Of a DNA stretch of 64,000 bases, positions 1-12,100 are shown one piece after another. Numbering within the stretch: the stretch's first letter is position 1; every line of letters begins with the position of its first letter. This DNA is from Heterotrichella gracilis (taxonomy: Eukaryota; Sar; Xanthophyceae; Tribonematales; Xanthonemataceae): contig JAULBX010000781.1 of the NCBI GenBank assembly GCA_032358255.1, positions 94,799 through 158,798 of the forward strand. The letters run 5' to 3'. The position numbers were made by a program, and so were the translations under genes. The notes beneath the pieces were generated by a model, which made no database searches, was not told the origin of the DNA, and saw nothing but the letters and a program-made list of their open reading frames with translations.

Positions 1-700
1 GAGATACGCGGCCAGCTGGCCATGCTGATGGGCGGGCGGGCAGCAGAGGAGGTGTGCTGCGGCTCGGTGTCCACAGGCGCCGTGGACGACATCCGCCGTG
101 CCACAGACCTGGCGTACCGCGCGGTGTCAGAGTACGGGCTGTGTGCTGCCCTTGGGCCCATGTCTGTCAGTACCATGGCTGCGGGGGGGTCGGATGAAGG
201 CGGCCTGGTGCTGCGGGAGTCAGGTGGGGCAGGTTAGGGTGTGGTTTTGGGTTGAGGGCTTTGGGAGTAGGGTTTAGGTTTGCTGCTGCGGGAGTCAGGT
301 GGGGCTCCTAGGGAGTGACTGGGTTGTGTGGTTTAGGGTTTAGTTTCACACCCTGAGGGTTGTGCTGGGGGCTGCATTGTTGCAGCAACACAACTAACCA
401 ATGTCAATTACACATAAGGCCTTGCAAGCCATCAAAATGTTGGCAACGTTTAATCCTGCATCTTTAACCATTTTTCTTATTGCAGGCGACATGTCCCGCC
501 TGGTTGAAGCAGAGGTCAAGTCCCTGCTGGAGGGCGCGCTGGCTGTGGCCAAGGCGGTGGTGGTGGCCAACCGCAAAACCCTAGAGGGTATGGCCGGCTG
601 CCTGGAGCTGGAGGAGCGGCTGGATGGGGAGGCGCTTAGCACCTGGCTGGCAAACACCCAGGTGCCGCCGCAGCTGCGCCAGTTTGTGCTCAAGACGTGA
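1..700 (+). CDS. FtsH-family AAA/M41 metalloprotease, C-terminal end (partial, FtsH7/9 type)
   Basis: The gene runs in from the left edge. Exon 1..223 and exon 486..700 join in phase (S-G-D across the junction; donor GT at 224, acceptor AG at 484-485) and end at TGA 698-700. The first exon reads AMLMGGRAAEEV, then STGAVDDIRRATDLAYRAVS, the part of the M41 peptidase domain that carries the third zinc ligand (Asp) after the HEXXH helix. The second exon is the helical C-terminal tail (DMSRLVEAEVKSLLEGA, EERLDGEALSTWL). From memory, the DDIRRATD form and the long tail fit the chloroplast FtsH7/FtsH9 group better than FtsH1/5 or 2/8. The FtsH family is an ATP-driven membrane protease of thylakoid or envelope; the AAA module, HEXXH and any transit peptide lie outside the window. 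Family call is firm, subgroup moderate. Confidence 0.9.
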
Positions 701-3131
701 ATTTGAAACAGTCGCGAGGGAGCCAACCCGGGCTCATTAGATGTGAATGAGGCGGGAGGAGGAGGTGGAGGAGGGATGGATGGGGGTGGTGTTGACAGCT
801 TGTGGCCATTTGGCTGGGAAAACATGGGCCAATTCCTGGGGGTGAGGAGCGCTGGTGGAGGAGAAGCAGCTGAGCGCTACCTGGCTGGCAGATTTGCAGG
901 TTGTGCTGAAGCTGCGCCAGTCTGCGCTGCAGGCGGGGTTTTAGGTTGATCCAGTTACTTCCACTTTCATTGCTTGCCGTCAAAGTAAGGGGGGAGAAGT
1001 GTGGTACAAAAGATGGGGAGGGATGTTTGCCCGTAAGGAGGGGGGGATGGGTTGTATACAGGTGGGGGGAAGGTGGCTATATTGAATGGCCGGCTAGATT
1101 GTGGATTCGAGGCAACACTTGACAGGGTTTTGTTGCATGCAATGGTGCACATGTTTTCATTGTCGTCTGTTCATGTGGGATTGAGCATTGATATAGGAAT
1201 GTGGTCTGCCTTGGACGCGTATATGTATGCAGTTGTGATGTGGATGATGTGGTTTTGTGGGCCAATGTGTGGTGCACTTGGCAGCCTTGTATACTATGGT
1301 TGGCGATGGTTTATGGCGAATGCGGACCGTTGCATGCACATACCAAGCTTGCATACACATGCAAGTCTTCCCCACAGTTATTCTAGATCTAGGGATTTCC
1401 AATGCAAGGGTTGGCATTTTGTATCCGGGCTTCATTGCATGTTTGCCTCACTAATTTGACAGATTCTGAAGATTTTGTTCCCATTGTGCATGGCTTTTGC
1501 GTCACGCCAGTGGTGCGTTCTGTAGCTACTATTATAAAGTGTTTTGCTTTCACATTACTTTACATGTTGTAACACACGTACATCTGGTTCATTCACAAGC
1601 CTGCTACGGTGCAGCACTGTGCGCATGCTTGTGTGACCGGTTCAATGCATGCGGAATTGCTGTGGATGTGCCCCGGGGCCCGCTTTCTTGCACTGACAAC
1701 CCTCCAATCCCGTAAATAATTTGCCAATGTTTCCATACAAGCAAGAAGTGCCAGCAATCAGCTGGCAGGCTTGGAATTGGATGCCCCCCGCCCGCATAAA
1801 AATGGATAGACACTTCTGAGAGCAAATCATGATTGCAAACAACCTGAGGTGCAAACAGGTACACCCATCATGCGCACATGATGGCCACGTGGCACCAGGC
1901 AGTGGCGGCGCGGCGCGGCGCACGCAGCCCTGTGCCAGCTCAGCATGGCAGCTGCCTACCCGACTTCTCGGTTTGATTTCGCCCACCGCGGACGGGCATT
2001 TTTGTTTCATATGCATACGCCACCCAAGTGTGCATGCTGCAGCAGCTGACAAAAGGTTTTAGTCCCACAATGGTTCTTTGATCTGCATGCGGTAACTTTC
2101 TTAAAAGGGAACGCATGCATGCAGTTCTGGGGCAAGTACTCTGCCTTTAAGATTAGTCCGCACCACCGGTGAGCTAGGTTTCAAGACGTCACCGCCGGGT
2201 CAAGGACACCTGCATATCAGTAGGTATGCTAGGGCGGTGCACACTCTGAGAGTGCTCCCTGTACAAGTGCTGTAGCCTCAAGCTGTCACTCAACACCCGC
2301 CCCTCGACAAGTAACAACCGTGTCAGCGCCGCTGCTAGGTTCTGCAGTACTCCGCCGAGGTCGCCAAGCAGTGAAGGGTCGCCCTCAGGGAGGGGCAGTG
2401 TGACCCACTTCGGGAGCCTTCAGGTCTGTCCCAGGCTGCATGTCTGGCTTGCACAACTTGTTGTAGCTTGGCCACGGTATGATTCACTTTGGGAGCCTTC
2501 AGGTGTGTCCCACTGGCTAGTAGTCCCATGGGACCAGGTCCTGGCTGGCTGTATGTATAAGCCAGTCTTGCAAGTCTTGTTATAATGTTCATCTGGCGCA
2601 ATACCAGGGGGATGCACTTAGTGTGCAAGAGTAGCTTGGCAGGGCTCTGGGACTAGCCTAGTTGTGACATGGCTAATACAGCCACTGTGGAATTTCCAGC
2701 GCTACCAGCTACTTCCAATGGTTTGTCAGACACTGATCAGTGGGCTGGTGAGCAGCCAGGGAACGTGCCGGGTTTGGGTGTTACACATACCTTACAGTAA
2801 GTGTGGCAAGAGGGTTCAAAAGTGTGTGTGCTCATTATATGTGCCTAGCGGCACTGCCTAGTAGCCTATTAGCTGACTTATATTTTGCCATGCCATGGTG
2901 ACTAAACACCTTTAATTTTGAGCAGCACGTACCTCTGACCCACGCGGGTGGCCCTAGGCCAGTCACTATTGAATTCCAGAGCCTGCCGCTAGTCTAATGT
3001 GCAACCTTACCATGCATTGTCACCACCTGACCAATCCTGTGCTCCTTGCAGCAGCGGTTCAACCCTAGGCTTGAGCAATTTGGTGGGCTTTTGCAGCCTG
3101 AAAGTGCCTACAGTCTGACCAAGATCTGGCC
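701..3131. other. 2.4 kb intergenic region, no gene seen
   Basis: This holds the 3' flank of FtsH and the upstream region of the large membrane protein gene. I find no open frame with recognisable protein character or consistent splice phases; the longest frame (1052-1459) is low-complexity and Trp/Met/His-rich. The region has TGCATGC palindromes (for example near 2107), a 28-bp direct repeat at 2406 and 2485, and G-rich telomere-like stretches. The promoter of the downstream gene must lie in its right part, but no TATA box stands out. Confidence 0.6.
2406..2512. repeat. 28-bp direct repeat, two copies 79 bp apart
   Basis: Positions 2406-2433 and 2485-2512 share a 28-bp unit (core gggagccttcaggt) with two mismatches. 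It lies between genes and has no coding content. It looks like a local tandem duplication. Confidence 0.6.
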
Positions 3132-6100
3132 ATGATGACAATGCAGCGGGGTTCAGCGCCAGTTGCCAGCCTGTGCTTGATCAGTCTGTGCTTGACAGCG
3201 CTTTGGGCGGGTCCGTTGGTTTCTTGCTGGAGTGTTTCAGACTTACAGCCCGTTGCAACCACAGCAACCAATGAAGACAGTCCGCATGGGGCTGCCAGTG
3301 GGGTGCGCAGGCTGCTCCAACGCCAGGCAAGTATAATATTAGCTCTTATTAATGTGGCACTGCTTCTGAGCTAACTGAAGGAATTACTAGCCCCGTTTGT
3401 GTGCAAAATGGATGTGAATATAATAATAAGATATACATAAAATGGTGTGCAAAACGTATTTGTAGAATAATAGATATACATACACGTATACTGTAGTGAT
3501 GATTATTTTAGAAGCCAACGATGCTATGAACTCCTTATTATTACAATTTTGGACGCCATGCAAGTATATATGTTTTCTCAATGGCATATAAAATATGCCT
3601 CACAGTGAAGTTTATTGTCGCATGTTGGAGTAATGATGGACATTGTTTATGGCATTGAATGGATATTGCTTAGTGGTATCGTGCCTTTCTCAGGACGGCC
3701 CAGGGGCTGTGCGCCAGACAGTGAGTGGGGAGCAGTGCATTTTTCCCGCAACCTACGAGGGCAGGACTGCCTGGGACTGCATCAAGATAAATGGTGAACC
3801 CTCTTGCCAGGTGTGGACAGTGCTGTTCCACCAGAGAGATTCTATATGTCATAGGTTTTTGCTGCCAATGGCATGGCATGGCATGGCATCGCATGCACCT
3901 GCATACTCTTCCCAAGTGGTTGGGTAACTGCTGCTGACGCGCGCGCACCATTGATCTGATCTCAGAGTAGGCAGTGTTCCTTAAATCATGGAGTAGAGTC
4001 GAGGCATCATATCTGCTTGACGAGTTTTGGGTTTGGTGCAACATAACTGGCACCTCACAGTCACTGCCAGTAGTATCCATGCAAAGCAGAGTGACTGTCT
4101 CCTTATCACAATGCAGGTACAAGCAGGCGGATGGCAAAGCTGTGCACCTCTTGGGAACGCAACTGTTGCTCCATCACCTAGTGTTGCTCAAGCTCCCAGC
4201 ATGCCTCCCAGCCCATTGTTGACAGTGGACGGGGAGGAGTGCGCGTTGCCCTACACCTACAACGAGGTCAACGTGACAGACTGCGTGTACCTATACAACG
4301 AGCTGTCGTGCCCAAAAGCAGATGGCACATGGTCGCCGTGTGCAACCAACCAGACCAATATGGTAAGTACAATTCGGCTCAGCAGCATTTGATACTCGCC
4401 CTGATATTGTAGCTGCCATGGGTACAGCAGGATGCAAATCGACCGACAACCACTTGTCCTGCTCATTACAGTGTATCATTTGCCATTTTGTTACAAGTTG
4501 CTGTGATGCCATGACATGTGCAACATATTAATAGATTACAAACTGTTGTGTCACATCCTTTTCAAAGAATATTATGATTATCTTTGAGAATGAATTCCTG
4601 GAAATTCCATTCAATGAAACAGTCCATTTATACTATTATTGTTTTTGGGGTTATGCAGGAGGCAAATATGGGCGCTGGTTTTGATGCCGTTGACATCTTG
4701 GTGCTTGACCCAGCAACCAGGATGACAATCAACGGCTCAATGTGCTTGTTTCCATGGACAACGGAGGACAACATAGTATACATTGACTGTGTACATGTTG
4801 GGGATGGCTCTGAAGTGTGTCTGGCGGGTGAGGGTTGCAATGCTGATCACGTGGATGTCGTAACCCTCAGCTGCTGGCTGTCCTGTCCTGGACGTCATGA
4901 ATTGACTGCCATGATCATCATGATGGCCATGGCGGCCACTGTTTTCTCTATCGCAACTATGAATACCCGGATGCCGATTGCGCTACAACATTGGTAGCAA
5001 GGTGCACAACGTTGTCCCTCGTACAACGCATTCGTCAAGTTGTGCAAGCCTTGGGTGTGAGATGTGTCCTGTGCTGCTGCAGAGACTGGAGACCTTGAGG
5101 AGTGCCAGCCACTTCCCACTGGTGCCCCCGCCGCTGCATACATGGTGGCAGAGCGCTTCACTGTGGATGGAGAGCCGTGTCTGTTGCCCTTTGTGTATAG
5201 GTATGTGCTGTTTATGATGCGCACTATCTCTGCATTGCCAGCAGCCAGGCTGTGACAGGGTTTGCCATAGGGTATGCCATGCCACGGTCATTATCTGTGC
5301 AAGGGGACGGCTTCTATCTTGGGGCTTGCTTGGTAACCATTACCCACTTCTCAGCCATGGCATGCCCCACTTGCATTAACGCTAAGTACTGGCCGCCAAT
5401 CATTATGAGCACTCGCACCCCTGGCCCGCTGCAAAATGGTTTCAGTACCCGATTGGCATTTGGCACATGGTTGCTACCAAAGTCACTTGGTTCACGTGTT
5501 GCAACACTTGAATGTGATTTGAATCTGAATTGGATGTGCAATGTTGCAGGCAGACATTGTACCTTGACTGTGTGGGTACTGGCAATGGCACAGACTTCTG
5601 CAGCACAGTCGATGGCCAGCTTCAGCAGTGCAACAGCACAGCCCCGTTGCCGCCTGAGGAAAGTGTTCCCCTCATACCCATGTAGGTAGCGATTGGGTCT
5701 GGCATATATATTTGGTGTTGGTGCACAACACAATGGGCACCTTTTTATCTGCCCTGGCCCCCACGTTTTCTTTCCTGGGGCCATTTGTGCAGGGACTTTG
5801 TGGATAACAGGGATGTTCAAGGCGAGGCAGGCGCACTCTGTGCATTCAACGTGCCAGCAAACTCCACTGAAGCATGTGCTGAGGGCTTGGATTGCTTTCC
5901 AATGCCGCTCTTGGATCTGGTAATGGATTAAATCACTGCCATTATGCTGAATTCATTTGTGGCTGATGCTTGTTTGTATTTCTGTGACCTGCATCCAATA
6001 AACCAACCGTTTGAATAGCTGAGTTCATCTGAACCAAACTGGGCCACAACCTTGATGCATAATCATAATTACTATCTGAAAATTCAGCATTTGGAGTTTT

Positions 6101-9100
6101 CAGAGCAGATCCAACTGCAGTCTCTTCTGTTTTGTAGGGCAATGGTCACAACCTGGTCGAAGCTGGCTTCTGCTCTGAGCCTCCAGCTGGTGGATTGTTT
6201 GGCACTTTTGAATACATGTCTGCGGAGGGCTTTGTGCCGCCTGAAGTGTTCTATCCACTGACCACACCAGATGAAGGGTCTGTTTTGATACCCCTCTGGG
6301 AATTGAATGCTACAGACGTCACATGGGTGGAGGACCCCATCTTCACATATGTGCCTTCGTTCTCCCAGGCAAGTGGCTTCGGGCGGTACCAGGGTCGTTA
6401 GGGTTTTAGAGTGCAGCTGAGTTGAAGGTTCTGTTCAGGGGTTAGGGTTCTGCTATTTAGGGTTTAGGGTCCAGCTGTTAGGGTCCAGCTATTTAGAATA
6501 GGCGTGCAGAGAAGATGCCTTTTTAGGGTTAAGGGTCCAGCTGAATTGCAGTGGCCCTCGGTAACGTGGTAATACAAATGCCGCTGTGCTGAATACAATT
6601 ATGTGCATTGATGTGCATCAAATAGTGAACCCAGTGCAACAAATGCAACTTGCGCATGTGGCTTGGTGTTCCTGCAGCAAAACCAGAGCCACATAGCCCT
6701 TTCTCAGCTGGCGTACAGCGGCGACGACGCATTCAACGATGGCACTTGGGCAATCAACCTGTGGTTCCGCCCAGATCTAAGCCAGGCGAAGCCATCACCT
6801 CAGGAGTACCTCTACTCCCACCAGCACTTTGACGGGAATGACACCAGCCAGGCAAATCAGGTGCAGCTGTTCCTCAATTGGTCAGAACCATCTGGCCCTT
6901 CTGTAGATGTGGTGGTGCGCAGCGACTACTACTCCAGTGCAGCTCCCTTGGCGCCCACAAGCACAGGGCCAGCAAAGGTAGTCAGCAACTCGACCACAGA
7001 TGACTGGCATATGCTGACCTTGACCACCAAGGACCCTAAAACGTTTGGCTACGAGGTGTACCTGGACGGGAAGCAGATCTACAACTACACAGGAGGGGAC
7101 GGGGACGCACCAACCACCACCGGGCTGTTGGGCTATCCTATGGTCTTGCCGGGCGACCCTGGAATCATGATCGGTGCGCACCAAGACCTACTGCCAGGAT
7201 CATTTTTCGAGGGACGCCTGGCTCACGTGATGATTTTCCCTGGAGCTGTAACAGCAGCGCAGGTTGAGGGCCTGTTTGACACGTACCTGGCTGCCATGCC
7301 TCAGGTTGGCACGGCGTAGGTTTCTCATGGTTGTTGAGCAAATAATATATGCCATTGTTGGTATCTACAAAGTGCAAGCTGCATTTTGCAAGTTGAGGTG
7401 GTGATATGAGTGAAAATTGCATGAAGGGAACTGGCAACTACCAGCTGCCCCCTATAATTGCACCGGGTTGATACGTTGAGATCAGTCTGTATGTGATGTT
7501 ATTCTCTGCGCTGTCAATTGACATGATTGCAGCCCTTCTTTATCCAGCATATTGTCTGATGCAAGGCACCGTTCTCGACATGCAAGCCTAGGGAGTGCAA
7601 TGACCTTCTCGAATAGCCCTCTTGATGGGAGGCGGGTTGGGCGTTGTGATTATTGAGGTGTTACCCTAAATTCCTTTGTGTAGTGTATGAACCAGAGCTC
7701 TGAGCCTTGTCATAAGAGGGATACAGGCTTGACATTGAGCGTTGAGCTATCATTGAGCGCTGCGATTATGTGATTTTTAAAGTAGCAGCCCTGTGCAGTG
7801 CCATGCGTCATGATGAGACATGCAACAGAGCAGATGTGACCGATGTCACTGGCTAAAAGTTGCCCACCATTTGGTATGTGGTATAGGTGCAAAACCCTAG
7901 AGGGTAACAACCCCCACTTCAGGGGTAATGCATTTCCCAGTTGAGTCACGTGGTGGAAAATCCTACAGGGTTTACACATGCCAGTACGACATGCCAGCTG
8001 TGGGGGCCCAGTTTGATGTTGGTACACATGCGCGCCATGTCAGCCCCAAAAATGTGGGCACAGCCAGCCGCGTCTCTGACGTCGATAAAACCCACTCGGT
8101 CCATAACAGCTTGCATAGCTTTCGGCGTTTTACCCGTACGTGGCAGGCACACGTATGTCAGAGGCTGTGAACACGATCTGTCCGCTGGTGAGCTACCTTG
8201 TTCGGTCACCGCCCGCTTTCTAGAAATTGGTGAAACCGTTCTGCATGGGCCACAGCGGCTGGAGGCTTTCATTGTACAGGAGTAACAACCGTGTGAGGCC
8301 CGGGATAGCTGTTGCGTGCTGTTGGAGGCGAGACGCACACTGTGGCCCTGGTGCTGGAGTTTTACACATACTTGCAGCTCGAACAGGGCGTGGAGAGAAG
8401 GTTGGAAGACACAGAGTCTGACAGAACCTTTGGGCTGCTTTTCAAAGAGTGCTGAGCTGTGGCACTCTTCCAAGTAAGCGGACCCAGTGGTCTTCAGTGG
8501 AAGCGATGTAACAAACAGTTTCCCGCTGCAATGATTGGCACACCATAGCCGGCTGTTACCCATGTAATTGATTTTTGCTTGCGGCACACTGCATATCTTG
8601 TGCATAGTTGCAGTGTCACACAAAGTTGCAGCCAATTTGAGCTGATACAGCAGGTCCTGTCTGGTGTGGCTATCATATTGGTACACACAGTGTAGTACCA
8701 ACTTGGTACTTGAAGTCCAAAAGGGGTATTTGTAACAACCCTATCACTCAGCCTGAGTGTGGACTACCTAACAGGGAGCTATGGTCAGTAGCTCTATACA
8801 GCAGGACCTCTTAAGCCAAGTGTCGTCGCTGTGCATCCTGCAGGCCTGGGTGCGACCACTGCAAGCTGCCTATTAGGCACGGGGTACATGATCAGGATGG
8901 GAGCACCTAGTGGCGGTGTAGGCTACAAACCCCGTCTCCAGCCAGCAGCTTGGCTGCTGGTTCTGGTGACATGTGCAATTGTCAATGACAAGGGAGTGAC
9001 AGGCAGCGCGCTCAGTACAAACATATACTCGAGAAGCCTTCTGCAGGTGAGAAGGTTTATTTTGTGACTTTAACCCGACTTCATGCGCTTTCTCTGGCAG

Positions 9101-12100
9101 GGACAGGCAGGTCTTAGATCTTGGTTGCAGTGTGCTGTCAACATATGTATAGCATGCCGCATGGATGGTTTTGTGTGTAGACAGAACGTATTGGCATGAG
9201 GAGTGCTGGCATAGGCAAACACTTTGGACGGTCGTGCTACAGTAGAAGGAATGTATGGATTTGTTTCAACCAACTTGGACCAGGACCTGGTCATGAACTG
9301 GGCACTAATGGACTGATTGCTTGCAAGCGTCCAATACAAAACGCAGGACGTGCAAAAGATGGCACCATTGGTCAAGTGGATGTGTGTATGCAGGCACCGC
9401 TTCAGCCGTCCAGCCGCACCCTCCCCCAGCCTGTGTCCTTCTATCCACTCACAGGTGAGGTGGTGCCTCAAGGTACCAAGGCGTACCCTCATCTACTCAG
9501 TGTGGGTAAATTGAATTGCAATTTGCTGACCAGGAAACAGATGGCAGCGTCTGAATTAAGCTCTAGCAGGGTCGAATACAGTTAGGAATCGGTTTTGAAC
9601 ACAGATTTATATCTTGCAGGCAGGTCTGTGGATCCGGCAATACCTGTTGTGGCTGTCCCAGGACAGGCAAACGAGACCAGCTATGAGATAATATGGCAGC
9701 CAGACCCACAGTTGGGGGTTGATGTGCTGGGCTGCAGCAAGGTGCGCAGAGGGGCAGTCAATAGTCACTACTCCCTCACAGATACTGATCATGGCATGCA
9801 TACAGCAAGGGGCACGCACAACAATAGGCGCATGACGACTGGGAATGTCTTTCTGTTTTTTGTATCTGTTTGTGAGTAAAATGTTTAGTCAGGAACGTGT
9901 AAATTGATGGACTTGAGCACGTGGCAGCCTGGCGCCTTCAAGTTCAAAGTGGATCGTGATATCTGTTGTGCTGCTCATATGTTTGATCCACTTGCAGGCT
10001 ACGCACAGCTCCGTACAGCTGCACCCTGCTGCGTATGGCACTCAAGGACCCTTTGCTGTTAACGTCTGGGTCCAAGTGGATGACCTAAGTGGGTTGAACA
10101 CAGACTATGTTCTCTCACAGTACGGATACCAGCCTGGTCGGAATGACAGCAATCCCGGGCAAATTGACCCTAATACGGTATGGTTGCGTCACATTTGTTC
10201 TAGTGCAAAGGGTATTCTGGTCCCAGGGATGGATGCGCACCCATGGTTGGTTTGTGTGAGCTGTGTAAACTGGTCACTGATGTTTCACGGATGTCGGCAG
10301 GCCCTGTTAATATCCGTGCAACAGCAGTGACGGTTTTAGACAGCTCACACAAACCAACCATGGGTGCGCGTCCAACCATTGCAGGATTGATTAGCCTAAC
10401 TGAGTACCCTCTAAGAGGGTACTCAGCCTTGTGTGCCATGTGACATGTGTGCCATGTGGCATGTAGGTGGCCATCTACCTCCCAGAGAAGAACAACCCGG
10501 CGTTTGGGATTGTTCGCACAATTGTCAAGGACTCGGATGACGTGTTTGCTGGCCCGCCTTCAACCACCTTTCTGGACTCCAGTGGGCAGTATGGGCTACC
10601 TGTGTCAGGCGTGTACAACACATCCGATGGGTGGAACAAGACCGATGGGAAGTGGCACATGATTACACTCACTACCCATGAATCTGGAAGGGGTTACCGC
10701 CTCTTCATTGATGGGAGGCTGTCAGCAGAAGTTGTTGCGAACCAGTCATATGAAGGTGTGGTGGTGCAGGCCATGTGACTGGAACACTTTTTTTGAGCTA
10801 TTTGTCAACCTGGTTGCATGGCATAATGGCAGGATTGGCTGATGCAGTCTGTGTCGTTAGTGGCATTAACCTGGCCCCATGTATTTTGCTTGTGTATATA
10901 GCTGGTCTACCTGTTTGCCACTGGCGTGACGCAGTGCAGCCTTGCGCACAGCGCCACTGGTGCTAGTGATCATTATTGATCTAGCAGCAATTCTTGTTCA
11001 TCACAACACGCGACAGTCGCTTTCAACCAAATTTTCTGTGTCACACAGGTGCAGGCGGGGCACTCGGAATGCCTTCTGTGCAGCTCAACATCGATGGCGG
11101 CGACCCGCTGACCATGACGGGGCCCATGTACCTGTGTAGCCGAGCAGACAACGCCTCCACCCGGCATTTCAGTGGCAAGCTGGTGAACCTTGGCATCTGG
11201 GACACTGCTCTGGATGGCGGGAATGTTGCCAAGCTATTTCAGCTGGTAGAGACTTGACCACTCATCATCCAGAGCTGCTGTAGTCCCGTTGGTGCATAAT
11301 GTTTCATAGTGTCTTGTTGTCTAGGATGCATTGACTGCTTTTACTACTACCATGGCAGGCCTGCTGGCGTTGCGTATCCCTGTCAGTTATCTGCATGCTT
11401 CCCAAAGGTAACATGCACTCCGTTGGCTCTGTCAGACTTTTTAGGGTTATAGGGTTTCAGAGTTTCTGCCCTACCAGCACTCAACACGTTCTTGTAGGCC
11501 TTCTGCATGAGCTGGTGACCATGGTGCTCAGCACCAGGGTATACTGGTTGTGAGGCCTCCAGACTATGCAGGGCCTGAGTCTTTCCCAGTTTTGCTGACA
11601 GCAATGTTGGTGCTTCTCATCGTCTGCAGGGTCCAGACCCCTCTAGTGTGCTGGATGCCTTGAACAGCAGCGTCCCACAGCAGATGACAGTGATTGGCAA
11701 CCGCTGCCTCTCCAACTGCGTGATCCAGGACCAGGGCGCAAGGATGTGCTACGCAGAAGGAGTGGGTGATTGGGAGCCATGCGCTGGAGCACAAGTAGAC
11801 AACACCTCTGTGAACGCCACAGAGCTGCAGCTTGAACCGCTTTCCTCAGCCACCAACACGTCATCGACACTGGCGCTGCAGACGGCTCTCAATGGAACGA
11901 ATGTCATGGGGTACTCACTGTGCAGCTTGAATGGATCTGCGCCAGAAGGTAAATGAACAGGAGATACATGTGCAGGTTTCTTGAAATAAATTTAATACTG
12001 AAGGGAACACTAGGAATGTTTCGTAGTAACATGAACCATGGCATGCATTCATGCTGGTGCTGATCGCGCTGCTGCCTAAGTGAGAGCGCTCTGTGCGCTG

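Noticed and set aside
1052-1459. 135-codon open frame in the FtsH/membrane-protein spacer.
   Set aside because: Composition is repetitive and Trp/Met/His-rich with overlapping frames on both strands; no domain or splice support.
2600-3100. Possible RNA gene or promoter box upstream of the membrane protein gene.
   Set aside because: No tRNA cloverleaf, snoRNA boxes or TATA element could be supported by reading.
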